Shown here: one piece after another, positions 10,114 to 23,062 of the stretch | Layout of the letters: the number at the start of each line of letters is the position of its first letter | Numbering within the stretch: the stretch's first letter is position 1 | Assembly (NCBI GenBank): GCA_029747015.1 | Contig: JAKOGI010000005.1 | Span: 1 to 64,000, forward strand | From: Carnegiea gigantea | Taxonomy: Eukaryota; Streptophyta; Magnoliopsida; Caryophyllales; Cactaceae | Direction: 5' to 3' | Length of the DNA: 64,000 bases | Made by a program: the position numbers and the translations under genes | Notes under the pieces: model-generated | Databases searched by the model: none | The model's input: the letters and a program-made list of their open reading frames with translations, nothing else | Told to the model about the DNA's origin: nothing

Positions 10114-10756
10114 AGGGACCCCTTTGGTAAGATAAAATAAAATAGAACTTGAATGCTCATATGTCAAGTTCAACTCTTTTATATTTGATGAGCATTTTAA
10201 GGGGATTGACCTTTTCAATTTCAATGAGGTTCAAGTCCCTAACTCCCTGGAATCAAAATAATAATAATTATTATTATTATTATCATCATTATTATTATTA
10301 TTATTTACTTAGTAATAACTATTATTAATTATTATTATTTATATTAATAATAATTATCATTATTATTAGTAATAATAATAATTAGATATTATTTTATTAT
10401 TGATTATCATTATTATTAATTATTATGATCATTATTATTAATTCTAATGAGAATTTTTATTGTAATTGTTATTAATAATAGTTATTATTATTAATTGTTA
10501 TTGTTATGATTAATTATTATTAATATTAAGTAATAATTATTATTTTTAGTATTGTTAACAGTAATAATTATTATTAGTTATTATTGTTATTAATTATTAT
10601 TAATAGTACTAATAATGTTTATTATTATTGTTAGTTATTATTATTAATCATTATTATTCTTCTTTAAAATAAAACGTATTTGATTGCATTCCATGATCCA
10701 CAACCAAACTGCAAGGATTGAAACTTGATTCCATTTATTTTCTCTCCAAATACTTG
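10114..10756. mobile_element. Older AAT-carrying Tourist-like MITE
   Basis: The outer ends form an imperfect inverted repeat (GGGACCCCTTTGGTAAG on the left; TTCTCTCCAAATAC on the right) similar to the ends of the well-preserved element at 50411-51690. The centre (10257-10665) is a degenerate (AAT)n/(ATT)n block, as in that element. The target duplication is not clear, so the boundaries are approximate. Confidence 0.5.
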
Positions 10757-12240
10757 AGTTTAGAATCCAAATACTTGAGTTTAAAACATATTTGATTGCG
10801 AGTCTAATGCATTCTCTCCTCATTTATTTCATGTACCAAGTACTGTTTTTGGAGTAATAAAAAGATGAAGGTCGTTTTCCTTTGGTCAATAGGCATATTT
10901 TGCTCATGCATATATCGGTGTATCATGGGAATGTTTACCCACCTGTTTTTTGTTGCTGTGGTAGGGTGGCCTTACCTGATGTTGCGCATTTTGGTTTCTC
11001 TAGGCCTGTTTTTCTTTAGGTTTGTATCATACAATGATCTAATATAATTATTGCTATCCCCCCCCCCCCCCCCCCCAAAAAAAAAAAACAAGTACTGTTA
11101 ATTTATCTTTTCTTTTCTTTTCTGTTGCCCCACCCCAAAAGCCACATGTTTTTTTTGGAGGATATTGATAAACCCATAGTACAGAGCTACTAATATCATG
11201 CCTAATTTGATCCTTCTAGTTTTATAATGATCTGATATTATTTCCTCGCACTTCGTCCCCATATTGTTTACTAATGCTTGATATTTGATAGTCTTAGCTT
11301 CTATATTTCAAATGTTTTTCAAAAGATTTCATCTGGACAAATGTTTGTTTAAAGTTGTTTTGAATCTCTTGAAATTGATCTCTTTATCTACATAAGTGCT
11401 TACAGATAAAACTATCTATATTTGAATCCCATAAGATCAATGCAAGCTGGACCTACATTGAAGTGGCGGTGGTTGTTGTTTGGAAGAAGTGAAGCTTAGA
11501 CACGTGGTTTCCTTGTATCCCCCATATAAGTCTGCAACAAATAGGATACCGTTAATAAATAAGTTTTAAGGATAAGTTTTAATGTTACTATCAATAACGT
11601 ATTACTGTAGATGAATAAAAATATAACTCATAGCTAGCAAGAAAAATCAAAATAGTAGTTTTTAATACATCTCTATTTTGCAAATTTTCTTACAAATTAA
11701 AGATTAACTAATGCATTAAAAAATCTTTAAAATGGATAGATAGCAAAAGATACATTACATAGAATGTTGTGATTTTTAAAATAAATATATAATGAATTTT
11801 GTGCATAGCACGGATCAAAATTTAATTAATTAGTTGTTTTCGTGTTAGAACTCAAACTAATGAATGCATGGAGGAAGTTTCCAAATAATTCAGTCCCCAA
11901 ATAATGTCACACGTACTAATTTGCACAATAGTACTATATTATTTTGCCTTTTTTTCATCTACAAGTAGGCCTTAAGTTTTTTTCTACTTAATCCAGTAAT
12001 GAATTGTCAAAGACCTTAGAAGACAAGAAACAATCAATATACCTAAGTTAAATTTTTCTATGTTTTATGTTTAAGTTTTTTGGGGAAAAAATGACGATTT
12101 TATTAATAATACATCAGAGGACACTTCAAATGTTTAATTTATTTATTTAGAGTTAACATGCCCATGCATTTTCCAGCATAGACTTTCATTAATATGCTAG
12201 CTATTCCAACACGTATTGATTTGTTCCTCAATACTTAGCT
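10757..12240. other. Intergenic, no gene seen
   Basis: AT-rich sequence with a poly-C/poly-A run at about 11059-11088. A short Phe/Leu-rich open frame at 10865-11047 has no recognisable homology or context and is probably chance. Confidence 0.6.
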
Positions 12241-13735
12241 TTAATTTTAAAAAGTTTCCGCTTTAAGCCATGCCATGTTTATGGTTGAATTCAAGTGAAA
12301 GTTGGTACTAATACTGGGCTTCTCTTTGATCGGGATGTCACTCATCCTGACACTATCGAGAAAATATGGTGGCTTATCCCTAGTTTACCCACATGACAGT
12401 TGCAGTGGTGCAATCTTAGACTCTGAAAGAGTCACCATAGATGTCTGTCTCAAAGATAGGACTCGGGATGTTGTACTTGTCAAGGGCTACCACAATGTGA
12501 CAGATCCTATGGATTCGAGGGATTGAAGATACATATGATAAACTGATCAAAGTTGCTATTCATGGAGACTGTTGCTCTGCATATCTGTAGTACATCACAT
12601 GTAGATTTGTGATTTCAGCTGTAAGTGGAGGTTCATTTAGAAAACAGCGATAAAAGTTGTGGCTTTGCCAATGTTTATGGCAACCTTGTCGCTTGCTATA
12701 GTAATGCAACGCAGTACTGCAACAATGATGATGAAAGCAAGTATTCGGAGATGATACTTTTCGAAAACCATCAGATCAACCTATGCAGGTGAGGTGGTTA
12801 AAATGGTTACAACCTTTGGCATGTGTTTTCGCAGGTGATTCTACGACAATGATTTTACCTAGTAGTGCTGTGTTTTTTTTTTTTTTTTTTTTTTCCTTGT
12901 GTGACTTTGCGCTCCACATTTATGCAGTTATTCTATGCATAGTTTAGGCTACTGTAAATCTGTAGTGCTCTATTCTCTCTTTTCCTTCTTCCTTATAGTG
13001 TATAGTAATTTCTCATGAAGTTTGAGTTCTGAATTCGACTACTACTTTCCCCCTTTTCTGTTTGCTTATGTAGGTTGTTCCCAATCAGCAACTTCCTTCA
13101 TTGAATCTGGGAGGATAGGTCTCTTCTGTTTGTCTCTGTCTTCCCCTATGCCTTCTTCTGCAATTATCATTAATGGATTTTTGAAGTCTTGTTACTTTTT
13201 CAAACTAACACTGGATTTTCCAAGGGCATACCTCAAACTCTGAGTGGAGTGCAGATTTGGGAAGTTTACCTAGTTGAAGGCTTTTCAGTATATATCAGTG
13301 GCATCAATGGTGAGGTTTCTACCCTTTGTGGCACGATCGACGTTAGAATAGCTGGGGGTCCTTTTTGTGTCTATAACAGAGACTGCAATGATCCTGAAGT
13401 GCTAGCACATGATAAAATTGCATGCATAGAAGTGAATACCGCACTTTTAAATGCAGAGTTTTCTGTAATGCTAGATCTTTTCATAGGGATATGGGACAAC
13501 TTAATTTTTCATATTTAGTGGCGTGGTTTAATGAGCGGGTTTGTTCTGTGGTTCACAGTGCAGATGGATATGCAACATATTTCTCTCCGCAGTACCAGCT
13601 ATTGTTGAGGACCTCGAGGTGGCACATTTTTTTGCGATAATTTTGCAGGGATACCAACTAATTTATATGGGGTGCTTTATACTAGTTATGGCAAGCACAA
13701 ATGTTCCACAAACTATCAAAAAGAGTATTATCTAA
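12240..13735 (+). pseudogene. Relic of a gene of unknown function (possible repeated domain)
   Basis: Three plus-strand blocks look like pieces of one decayed multi-domain gene. Block 1 (12300-12590) reads DRDVTHPDTIE, then GGLSLVYPHDSC, then SERVTIDVCLKDRTRD, with at least two frame changes. Block 2 (12640-12790) reads GFANVYGNLVACYSNATQY and ends at a GTGAGG donor. Block 3 (13200-13730) reads LCGTIDVRIAGGPFCVYNRD, then further pieces across two frame changes. Each block has a 'VYG/GTID...NRD...DP' layout that reminds me of a plant domain of unknown function (possibly DUF6598), but I cannot confirm this. No full-length reading frame exists. The product and activity are unknown. Confidence 0.4.
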
Positions 13736-13739
13736 GCAG

Positions 13740-15130
13740 ACTTTTTAACAGGCCACAGACACCCGGTGCAACTAAGCACGGGTTCTAGAGTCCCATTGTT
13801 GAAATTGTTATATTCCGAAGATTACAGAAAACTACACTGCTAAAATTTGAGTGAGAAATTTAGGAATTGATATACAAAGCAATATGACAAATGCTCTCTA
13901 AATATAAGGAGATAATACCGACATTAAAAAGAATAATAGCAGAAAGATTTTCTTTCTAAATTCTTATGCTGCTTCGTATTTCTCTCTCTTATAATGAGAT
14001 GATAATTACAATGAAAACGTAACAATTTATACAAAAAATTTTCAACTAAAAAAAGGAAACTATTTTCCTGCTTCTATAATCGTGACATACTATTTTTCTT
14101 ATTTGCCAAAAATGACTTTACCCAATTTAGCAAAAATTAGTGGTGGCAGTGCCTACAAACTCCTTCCTTCTTGTTGAAGCGGAATTTAGGCCAGTTTGTA
14201 GTGACTGATGATTGATCCTTCCTGCATGGCTTTTAAGCAAATCTGAGGAGGATTTTGTCATCTTAAGGTGTCAAATAAATTTGAGAATCCTTAGACCAAT
14301 CCATAGGACAATACAAAGTCTCCTATTTCGCTTTTGTTTTTGGGAGAATTAGCACTCTTGGGGATTGTTACTGTGTGTTTAAATGCTGTCACTTTACGTT
14401 TAGTTCTTAGTTAGTTACCAACTTGTCGAAACGAACGAAACGAACGAATAATCTTTCTTGAATTTTGATAGTCTGGAGAAAAGATTGACATACAAAAACG
14501 TACCAGAGATTGGTTTGATTTTGTTTGTCATAATTTGGCTCATTGAGCCTAAATGCATGAAATCTCCTTTCAAAGAAGAGTACTTCTCTTCTGTAACCAA
14601 TGCTGTGGATTTAAGAAAACAGGCCTAAAAATTGAGTGTATTTTTCTGTTAGAGAGTGGACAATCTTTGCACAAACAACCGTTTAGATGCATTCTTGTCT
14701 CTTTTGTTGCTGCTGATAGCAATAGCTTTACCAAATTATCCTATTACTTGCAGCAATCAGCAGAGGGTGATATTAATGGTGGTCAATTAGTAGACTATGG
14801 GGATCCCTTGGGAATAAGTCTGATGTAATCTATGGATTAGACTCAAGTGATTCAACTAATAACAGACCGACGGACCCAGACTTGGCCTGACCTTTCAGTA
14901 GCCAGCTCGAACCGTTCCAAGCTCCATAATTCCTATAGCAGAAAAGAGAGGGCATATTTGTTCTTAATTTAGGGAGACTGAAGAAACAAAGACTATGAAA
15001 TTAAGAGTTACAACTTCCCATCTCTTTCGAGATGGGTCCTGTAGTATACTGCTAAACACTACTTCTAGAGCTATCCAACCTCTCTATGATCGTCTTTCAA
15101 ATGCGCCAACAACTTAGAACCCATAGCATA
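13740..15130. other. Intergenic and 3' flank of the bHLH gene
   Basis: No convincing gene is present. A 91-codon plus-strand frame at 14553-14828 has no recognisable motif. The segment next to 15130 should include the 3' untranslated region of the bHLH gene read on the minus strand. I see no clear polyadenylation signal to fix its end. Confidence 0.5.
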
Positions 15131-15132
15131 AT

Positions 15133-18100
15133 CTACATATCGCAATTCCCAACAATAGGAGAGCCATGGAAGGTGGCTAAATCTGAGAGTAGAGCCTTGA
15201 TTTGCTCGGGATGCATGTCCTGTCCCTCCTTGCATTGCTGCAAAAAAGAATGATCAAGAGTCTCGTAAAACCATAGCAATCTAGTGTAGATCCAGCTGAG
15301 ATGAGGTTTGGATATCAACATACCCAATTTCTTAAGTATTACTATAGAAATCGTCCATAGTCACACTCCCTATCAATATTTATTTCCTCCATCCATTTTC
15401 CCCCTTTTTTCTTTTTTGGGGTTGTTTTTTTTTTGGGGAGGGGGGAGATTTTCAACCGCAATGACACCATGCGAAGAATGAGGCTGTTGCTGGGGTTACT
15501 AATGGTCCAAAAAGTGGGAAGTGGTGGGGGATAAGTTACCTCAGCACAGAAGATGTCCATGGCAAACCCATTGAAGCAGCTGATGACTGCTTGCTGGATG
15601 TCCAAACCAAGACCATCTAAAGCCCTCATAGTAGACAGCAAGAGCCCAGGTCTTCGACCACAGAACATGTGGATGTTGACAGCTCTTCCTTCCCTTAATC
15701 TTACTTCAATCTACAAATGAAGAAAATTCGGGTGACCAAACTGGACGACAATGTGCATAAGGAAAGTTGAAGAATGCAGACCATGAACACACTCACCCTA
15801 GGGGGTTGACCATTAGGACTTGGCAGTGAGCTAGGGCAAAGCTCTTCTTTAATTCGAGATGGCAAGTTCGGCAGTGTAGGTGTTAAGGGATGAAAACTTG
15901 TCTGCGTCAGTGAAGAAGTAGGAGGGGTTGACTCCAGCTCATTGTGGAGATCATTGATCTTTTGCAGCAGTTCTTTCAGATAGTCAATGGCATCTCCGAG
16001 TATTGAAGCCCTATCCATCTGTAAATATAAATAAAAGAGGCAAATGTCAATAATTCATTCACTTTCGGTGATAAATTCCAGAAATGAAATGGTGGAATTT
16101 ACACGTAACTTTTTTTTTGATCAGGAATTTACACAACTTCAGCTAGCAAATCATTGAATCTAATCACAACCTATTTTCCCTCAACTTCGGCTCCTGGCTA
16201 AACATGGATCCAACAAGTAAATAGCAACAACACATCCCACCAAAAGAGGGTCTCTACAAGTATAGCTTTACCGTTGGCAAGAATGGCTGTTTCCAAGCGA
16301 ATGGAATATACAGGTATATCTAATTTTTCACATTTTTGCAGCTCAAATAATAATGAAAACAGTGCATAGGTCACCGGCAAAAGGCTTCTGCAACAGTAAC
16401 AATTACACGCATTTTTCTACCAGCATGCTTTTCCCTACTCCTATCACAAAAGCATTTACCTATAACTTATCCGACATGCAAGCGTCAGAATTCATCAGTT
16501 TCAAAATGGCTTCCTCGTATTTTGGCAGAAGCTACAGAACATTTTGTCCCAAGCATGAAGTAAAAGAAATTGTCAATTGTTCGAAATTCGAACGCTGCCA
16601 CTCAAAAAAGAACTCGGATTTCAGTTTAGATGCTGCTGCTAACATAAGTATGTTGGTTTATATGCCTTGAGTATGTTCATAAATCAACCAATGCCACTCA
16701 GACTCAGCCCTAGCCATGCCAAAGTCGCCGGCTACCCACGCACCCATAAAAGCATAAACTTACCAAACATTGCAATTTTCTGAAAATTTTGTACGTTTTG
16801 TCTTAATTAAATGAAAGGCCAAGGTCCATATGGCCATACCCATGTCAAAGTGTCGAGTACTGCCCACAAGTATGCATGTAAGCATGAAGAACCGAGCAGG
16901 CAAGCAAGATAGGCTTTACACATAAAGCTAAGTTGAGATTAGTTTAACTTAAGTGGCAAGAGCTGGTTGGTGGAGATGCATGGAACCTCAACCTAATTTA
17001 GGAAAAGGAAAGGACAACTTCAACCATCAAAAGGAGAAGTTAACATCAACATTAGATTTCACTCTATAAGACAAGTATTGAAGGTTAAGAAGAGACAAGT
17101 AGAAGATGCCCTTTCTAATGTAACTTCATTTTCAGGGCAGTGGTCCAATCAACTTGTGGAAGACATTTACTGACAAGCCACCCTATTCATGTGAGTTAAT
17201 TTAATGCGAACTTTAATACACAGAAGAACGTTGTAATCCAATGATAGCAACACACCAAGAAGAATAAACTAGCTCAATTCAAGCAGAAGAAAAAGATTTC
17301 CACTGCCTGTGCTACTCCCATCCCATGGGTATTCCCTAAGTTCATAATTCTGTTCGCTAAGCTTGATCACGAGATAATGGCTGCAAAGAACAAATTCTAA
17401 CAAACAAATTCAACTTCATAATGAGAAACTAAGAATCAAAATTCACGAGAAACTAATAACTGCAATGAAAGGGGCAAGTTTTTTTTGTCATTCACCTTGC
17501 TGATCTTAGGCACAACAGACCTCAACATGTACAATCTATCATTGAGTTTCTTTCGACGCCGCCTCTCAGCCATCAAGTTCTTAGCTGGTAGGCCTTTCTT
17601 CTTCCCCTTGGCATCGCCACCGGCACCGCCTCCTCCACCGGTGACAAAACTATTGGCATTTGAGCTCATTCCCCCATTTCTCCCCCCACCGTCATCACCC
17701 TTAAGTGGGTTGTTAGTCTCAGTAAAATCATCAGAATCATAGTTAAAAGCAGACCCATCAATGCTTAGATTATCTGCCCCCTTTTTATCACCATCTTCAC
17801 AAATATTCAACATTTTTGAACTATCCCCCTCACCCCCATTTGATTGAGCACCACCCAAACTAACATTACCAGAACCAGAATTCAACAAATTCTCAGAACT
17901 ATTACTAAAATTCCTCTTAAGTGCTGCTCTCTTTTGAAAAAGGGTGGGCGGTGAACCAATTGGAGCAGAATCATCAAGAGGCTTTAGAATCTTCGAACTC
18001 CTATTCATAAACAACGAATTACCTAACCCTGCTTCATCAAACCCTCGAACCAACCGAGACGCGGACCCGGACCCGGACCCGGACCCGGACCCAAATTGGA

Positions 18101-18536
18101 GGAAATGGGCAGTGCTGAATTGAGAATTAGGCCCCAAATCAGGAGCACCCATTTGGTGTTGAGGGTTAAACTGGCTAAACCCACCAAAACCCCCGCCACT
18201 AATTTGGTGGGCATCTTGGAAAAACCCAGTTCCACTAAAATCAAGAGAATTGTGGGTGCCAAAAATTGTGGGTTTAGAATTAGAAGGTAGCAACAAAGGG
18301 TCGAAATTGGTGAAAACAGAGGAAGAAGAAGAAGATGGATTGTTCAAAATCAGATGGGTATGATCAACGTCGGAGATGGGGAAGCTCACGGCGGTGGCAG
18401 CGGCAGTGGTGGTAGCCATGGGGGTGGTGTACCAATCATTCTCAACATCAAGCATGGACTTGAAAGAGGTGACTGCTGAATCTTCCTCCTCTCTTTCTCC
18501 TCCCATCCACCCTACACTGTTTGCTCTTGACAGCAT
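15133..18536 (-). CDS. ICE1: ICE1/SCREAM-like bHLH transcription factor
   Basis: Four exons on the minus strand: 18536-17496, 16018-15797, 15710-15540, 15237-15133. All junctions are GT-AG, all are in phase 0, and they give 512 aa (Arabidopsis ICE1 is about 494). The N-terminal 300 residues are Gly/Ser/Asn-rich. The KRAAL motif (around residue 205) corresponds to the KRAAM motif of ICE1/SCRM, where the Arg is the site of ice1-1/scrm-D. The bHLH spans about 316-370 ([16 protein letters not shown] with the E-box-contacting Glu and Arg, then [18 protein letters not shown]). [11 protein letters not shown] around residue 404 matches a SUMO site and aligns with the known ICE1 sumoylation region. 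An ACT-like C-terminus follows. ICE1 activates CBF genes in cold and, with SPCH/MUTE/FAMA, sets stomatal fate; nuclear. It could be SCRM2 rather than ICE1. Family assignment is very secure. Confidence 0.95.
16019..17495 (-). other. Intron 1 of the bHLH gene
   Basis: 1477 nt, with donor GTGAAT at 17495 and acceptor TTTACAG ending at 16019. It splits the bHLH domain between SKISK and MDRAS, the position typical of the ICE1/SCRM subfamily. No nested gene or element is recognised inside. Confidence 0.85.
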
Positions 18537-18700
18537 TCTTTTCCCTTTTTCTTCTCACCCTGGATCTCTGTTTTTGTGAGGAGGAGAGACGGTGAGAATA
18601 GAGAGCGAGCGAGCGAGAGAGAGAGAGAGAGATGGATGATGATGATGACGATGATGATGATGAATTGATGATGAAGAAGAAGTTGTCTTTATGTGGTGGG
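18537..18700 (-). promoter_or_regulatory. 5' leader of the bHLH gene with CT and TCA repeats
   Basis: Reading toward the gene, the leader holds (TCA)n near 18632-18664, then (CT)n near 18606-18632, and no upstream ATG before 18536. CT-rich leaders are common in plant genes. The transcription start is not determined. Confidence 0.5.
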
Positions 18701-18928
18701 CTGAGCTTGGGACGTTACAGACGCAGTGGGTTTGTTTAAAAGCCACAAATGCAGAATTGGGTAATGATAACCTCTGAATTGTGTATTCCTGCTAATTAAA
18801 TACTGCAGATTTTGCAGCTGCTGCTCTTCTTCTTGCAGATTTCGCCGCTCTTTTCTTCTTTTTTCTTTTCCTTCCCCCTTTTAATGTGTGCCGTTATCTA
18901 TACCTTTTTAAGCCCATGATACTATTTG

Positions 18929-19280
18929 TGTGTTAGGCAATATTTAATAAAACTAATTAGCGGATAGCTGTTTATATAAGGGTAACAATTATAATTTATA
19001 TGTTAATAATAGTAAGAAGCTGTTTAGATAAGTGGTTGAAGTAAAATGCATTCGGTAAAGTTAACTATTTGATTAGCTAATTAATGTGAATTGGTATAAA
19101 AGAATTATAGATAATGTCCAAGAATGTACATAATTTCTAAGGATATAACTTCAAAATGGTGTTTTTTGGTCAAAAAATACATACTTTTGAATGCCAAAAG
19201 CTAATATTATTAACTTTTTAAAAACGTTGCTTGAAAGTTAAATGCTATTGGAAATGCTCGCCCAAACTCCAAACACTAGA
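18929..19280. repeat. Degenerate MITE-like sequence
   Basis: It contains the motif TTAGCGGATAGCTGTTT, whose complement recurs in the element at 20313-20726 (GCTATCCGCTAC). The boundaries and target duplication are not clear. Confidence 0.35.
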
Positions 19281-19578
19281 TTACGAAGCATTAAAAATTG
19301 ACTGATTACCGTGTCGATTTTGGTCAAAACATAAAACGCTAATATGACGTTAGTATATCTTACATCGCTCATTATAGCTTCTTATTACTTACATCTAATT
19401 TTTACCATTGTCTACTGATCTGGTACATAATCTTTTATAACTATTTATTACCTATTACTGCTTACAACTAAATATTACCGCTTCTATCTGTTCATCACCA
19501 TTTACTACTACTTCATACCGCTAAAATGAACTGACACCAGATACATTTGTCCCTACAAAATTTACCACTATCTAGAAT

Positions 19579-20163
19579 AGGAGTAGGCAACGGATTGAGT
19601 TGGGCCAAACTGGACTAGTCCATTAACTAAACGGGTTGGGCTAGGTTCAGTACATTTGTTAATGGGCTGGGCTGGGCTATGGGCCAAATGAACCCGACCC
19701 GTCCATTACCATCTAGGGAGTGTTGTTGGTTAGTTAATTTTCCAACTAATGTATTTGTAATTTTTCAACCAAATTAAACTAGTACAAATTCAAAATTAGA
19801 AAACACACAATCAAGCTAATAAACGGGTCGGGTCAAGTCGGCCGATGGGCCGCTTTTGGCCCGTTTAAAAACGGAACAAACTTGCGCTGGACAACGTTGT
19901 ATAATTATTATTCTTATGTACAGAGTGTTGGTAATGAGGTTAATTAATTGAAACATGTAAAATAGTGTGTCAATTAGGGTTAAAAAATAATGGGTCACTA
20001 AACGGGCTGTTAATAGGCTTGCCCAATCCGGCCTTTTAATGTGTCCTAATGGGCTCGCCCATTAATGGCCCAATATATTATTGACCAGATCCCTTTTTTA
20101 GCCCTATTTTAAACGAACCGACCGCTTAATCCAATGGGTATCCGATCTATTACCCACCCCTAA
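19579..20163. mobile_element. hAT-like non-autonomous element
   Basis: 585 bp flanked by 8-bp near-identical direct repeats TCTAGAAT (19571-19578) and TCTAGAAC (20164-20171). Ends begin AGGAGTAGGCAACGG and, in complement, TTAGGGGTGGGTAATAG. The interior has no coding capacity. The right half is closely similar to the element at 40188-40643 (shared GTTTAAAAA.GGAAC.AACTTGC and GGGT.TTACTAA.CGG blocks), so they belong to one family. Confidence 0.65.
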
Positions 20164-20312
20164 TCTAGAACACCCTCTTCAGCTCATTCACAAATTCATA
20201 GAGATTAAGATTAACCATATTTTTAGGAAAGTGAAGTAGTGGTGAATTCGATGACACATTTTAGTTACGCTCTTCATTGACTACATTTACTCATAGAGTT
20301 TAATGTATTCTA

Positions 20313-20726
20313 GGGCCTATTCGGCAACAGCGTCTTGAGTAGCATTTAGTATTTTGACTAAGTTAATACACTCATGAGGTAATTTTTAGTGTTCGATAAT
20401 ATAGTATTTTGACTAGCATTTCAAGTAGCGTTTAGCATTTTAAGCAGCGTTTCTGAAAAACTACTAGTATTAACGTTTGTCATTCAAAAGTGCCAAAAAA
20501 TATTCTTTGAAAATTTTATCTTTGGAAATTATCTATATTCTTTAATGTCAATTTATATTAATCAGCTAACCCAATAGCTAAATTTACCGAACAAATTTAT
20601 TTCAAATGCTCATCCAAATAGCTATCCACTGACAGATAAATCAGAAACACTACACGCTATCTAAACAGCTATCCGCTACTTGAAACGCTATCCGCTACTT
20701 GAACTGTTAATTTTGCTGAACATGGC
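20313..20726. mobile_element. Degenerate Tourist-like MITE
   Basis: The left end GGGCCTATTCGGCAACAG and the right end (complement AGCCATGTTCAGCAAAA) form a weak inverted repeat, with CTA and TTA flanking. The interior repeats TAGCGTTTAGCATTTTAAG and GCTATCCGCTACTTGAA. No coding content. Confidence 0.45.
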
Positions 20727-20729
20727 TTA

Positions 20730-22489
20730 GGTCTGTTATGATTCTTATAGAAAATAACTTAGACATGTTATTGTCTATTGCCTTCTTTTATTTATTTATT
20801 TATTTATTTTAAAAAAAACGATTTTAGGATATATTGTGGAATAACATTATCGCTCTCTTCTCCATCTTAGTTTTATAATCAAAATATACTAAAATTTTCA
20901 CTTCCTTAATTAAGTTTCTCCTCTCTTTCGTTATCCATTCTGTTCCTTTCAAACTCTTGGTTATTTTCAGATCTTTAGCAAATCTATCTCACGAAGGTCA
21001 AAGCTTATATCATACTTCTAGGAGTATATACTCCTACAATCCACATTAACGCCACATATTAAAAATTGTCTATATGACAAACACACACCAAAAAAACAAT
21101 ATACACGTAGTTGGTGGGAGTACACACTCTTAGGAGTATGATATACATTGCCCATGAAAGTAGTGTTGGGTATGTAGTAACACCTGATCTACGAATACAA
21201 AGTAAGTTAGTTGATAAAATACCCATATTTAAAATATGATAATTACTTCTATATTAGGATTGGGAATAGAAGACCTGAGTTACCAGTTTCACAAAGTTGA
21301 TTACCAAGGGAATGAGTGGTAATTATGAGGTGGGAATGAGAACAAGGGAAAAAAGACTCGTTATTAATTTGTGAAATGTTATGTTTATAGTTAGAGTATA
21401 TTTCTAAACTTGCTATTTTACTCCTAGCTTCAACTATCTCATACCAAATATGGGAGTGAAAATTCATGAACAATTTCTAATTTCTAACATTAAATGTCCA
21501 CTTCCACTCATAAAATCCCAATTACACTTTCCACACATTAAAGGCCACCATTGAGAAATATAATAATTATGCCTGTTTTGATGAAGAATAAAAAAGTGGC
21601 GCTGTTCCGCATGAAAAATATTAGAGATCTGGAGCATGTGTACGTAAAGTTCTACGCATCGTCAATTAATTTGACCCGAAACTTCACTTGAATGTATGTA
21701 CATAATTAGTTTGTTTAAGATCCGATTTCTGTAAAATTCAATAATTTGGTATGATCAGTTGACTTTTTAAAAAAGAGAAATTCAATTAGGGTAGTATTAA
21801 GGTGCAAGTGACCTAACTCACTTGTTCAAGTAATTGAAATCTTTCTACCAACAGCTTCAGCTTAGTAGACATTTATTGAGACCCAAGGTGTGGGCATTGT
21901 TTGCCCAGTAACTGGGGAGGAATGAGTGGATGACAATCTCTTTCTGTATGACTATTTTTTGATTTTTAAATTTGAAATGGGTAATTTAATTGGAGAGAAT
22001 GAGAGTATCAATTAAATGTGGGAAAAGGAATCCAACCCAGAAATTAAATGAAAAGAGGAGGATGAGAAACCAAGATTCTCGTGACTGCAATTTTCATTTC
22101 TCATAATAGTACGGCATCTCTATTATGCTGACTTGACTGTTATCACCCCATCTTCTAATCTAAACTTAAAATAAGGATAATGGAGGCTAGTGGGCTAGTC
22201 ATTGTAGCTATGGCGGATGAAAATTAGTCCACCCCGAAAATTTGAATTTGTCTGGTCGGAAAAAATCAGATATAGTCGAAAGTTTATTATTCGAATTTTA
22301 AATCTGAACTCAATATTTTTTATATTTTTGTTGTTTGAATTCGAATTTAACATCATCTGAATGTCCGACTCGAAAAAATCGGATATCGAACATTAATTTC
22401 TTGTCCGAATTTTAACATCGTTCGAATTATCCAATTCGAATTCGCCTTGAACCTGATTTTTTGATAGCAATAATTGCAGCACTTATAGT
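20730..22489. other. Intergenic, no gene seen
   Basis: AT-rich sequence without a supportable reading frame. A short block at 22210-22450 has repeated GAATTTGAATTCGAA-like stretches and resembles the Asn/Arg-poor repeats around 53.5 kb, so it is probably a decayed transposon end. Confidence 0.5.
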
Positions 22490-23062
22490 AGAGCCACGAT
22501 TACCGACCCGAAACCGACATGAAGTTAAGTGGGTTTGGGTATAAATTTTCAACTCGTTTAATTAAATGGGTTGATACGTTCAACCCGTTTAATTAAATAG
22601 GTTAGGTTCAGGTTGAGATTCTTAACACGAAAAAGTACCTATTTAACCCATTTAACTAAATGAGTTAAATAATTCAACTCATTTTTTCATTTGTCATTCA
22701 TCCATTTACTTTTTATTAGATAATTAAGAATATAAAAATTTTTAAAAATTGTGAATTATGACGAATCAGGAAAATTTTAAAGAGTAGTTATTTAATGTGA
22801 TATGTAAACTTAATTTTTAATACTGTAATTACTTATTAGTTGAAGATATTAAATCTGTAAATAGTTAATTAGGCGACTGAACTTGACTTATTTATCTTAA
22901 ACGGATTAAGCAGGTCAACCCGTTTAAAAATTAAATGGGTACGGGTTAAGGTTTTTCAACTCGTTTAATAAACGGGCTAGGCTCAGGTCGAGAAATTTTC
23001 AACCCGTTTAAGTTCGACACGAACAAGAACCCGATCCGACACGACCTATTACCCAACTCTAA
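22490..23062. mobile_element. hAT-like non-autonomous element
   Basis: 573 bp flanked by imperfect 8-bp repeats CTTATAGT (22482-22489) and CTTATATC (23063-23070). The interior carries many copies of CAACCCGTTTAATTAAA and related words on both strands, giving it partial inverted symmetry. No coding content. Confidence 0.5.
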
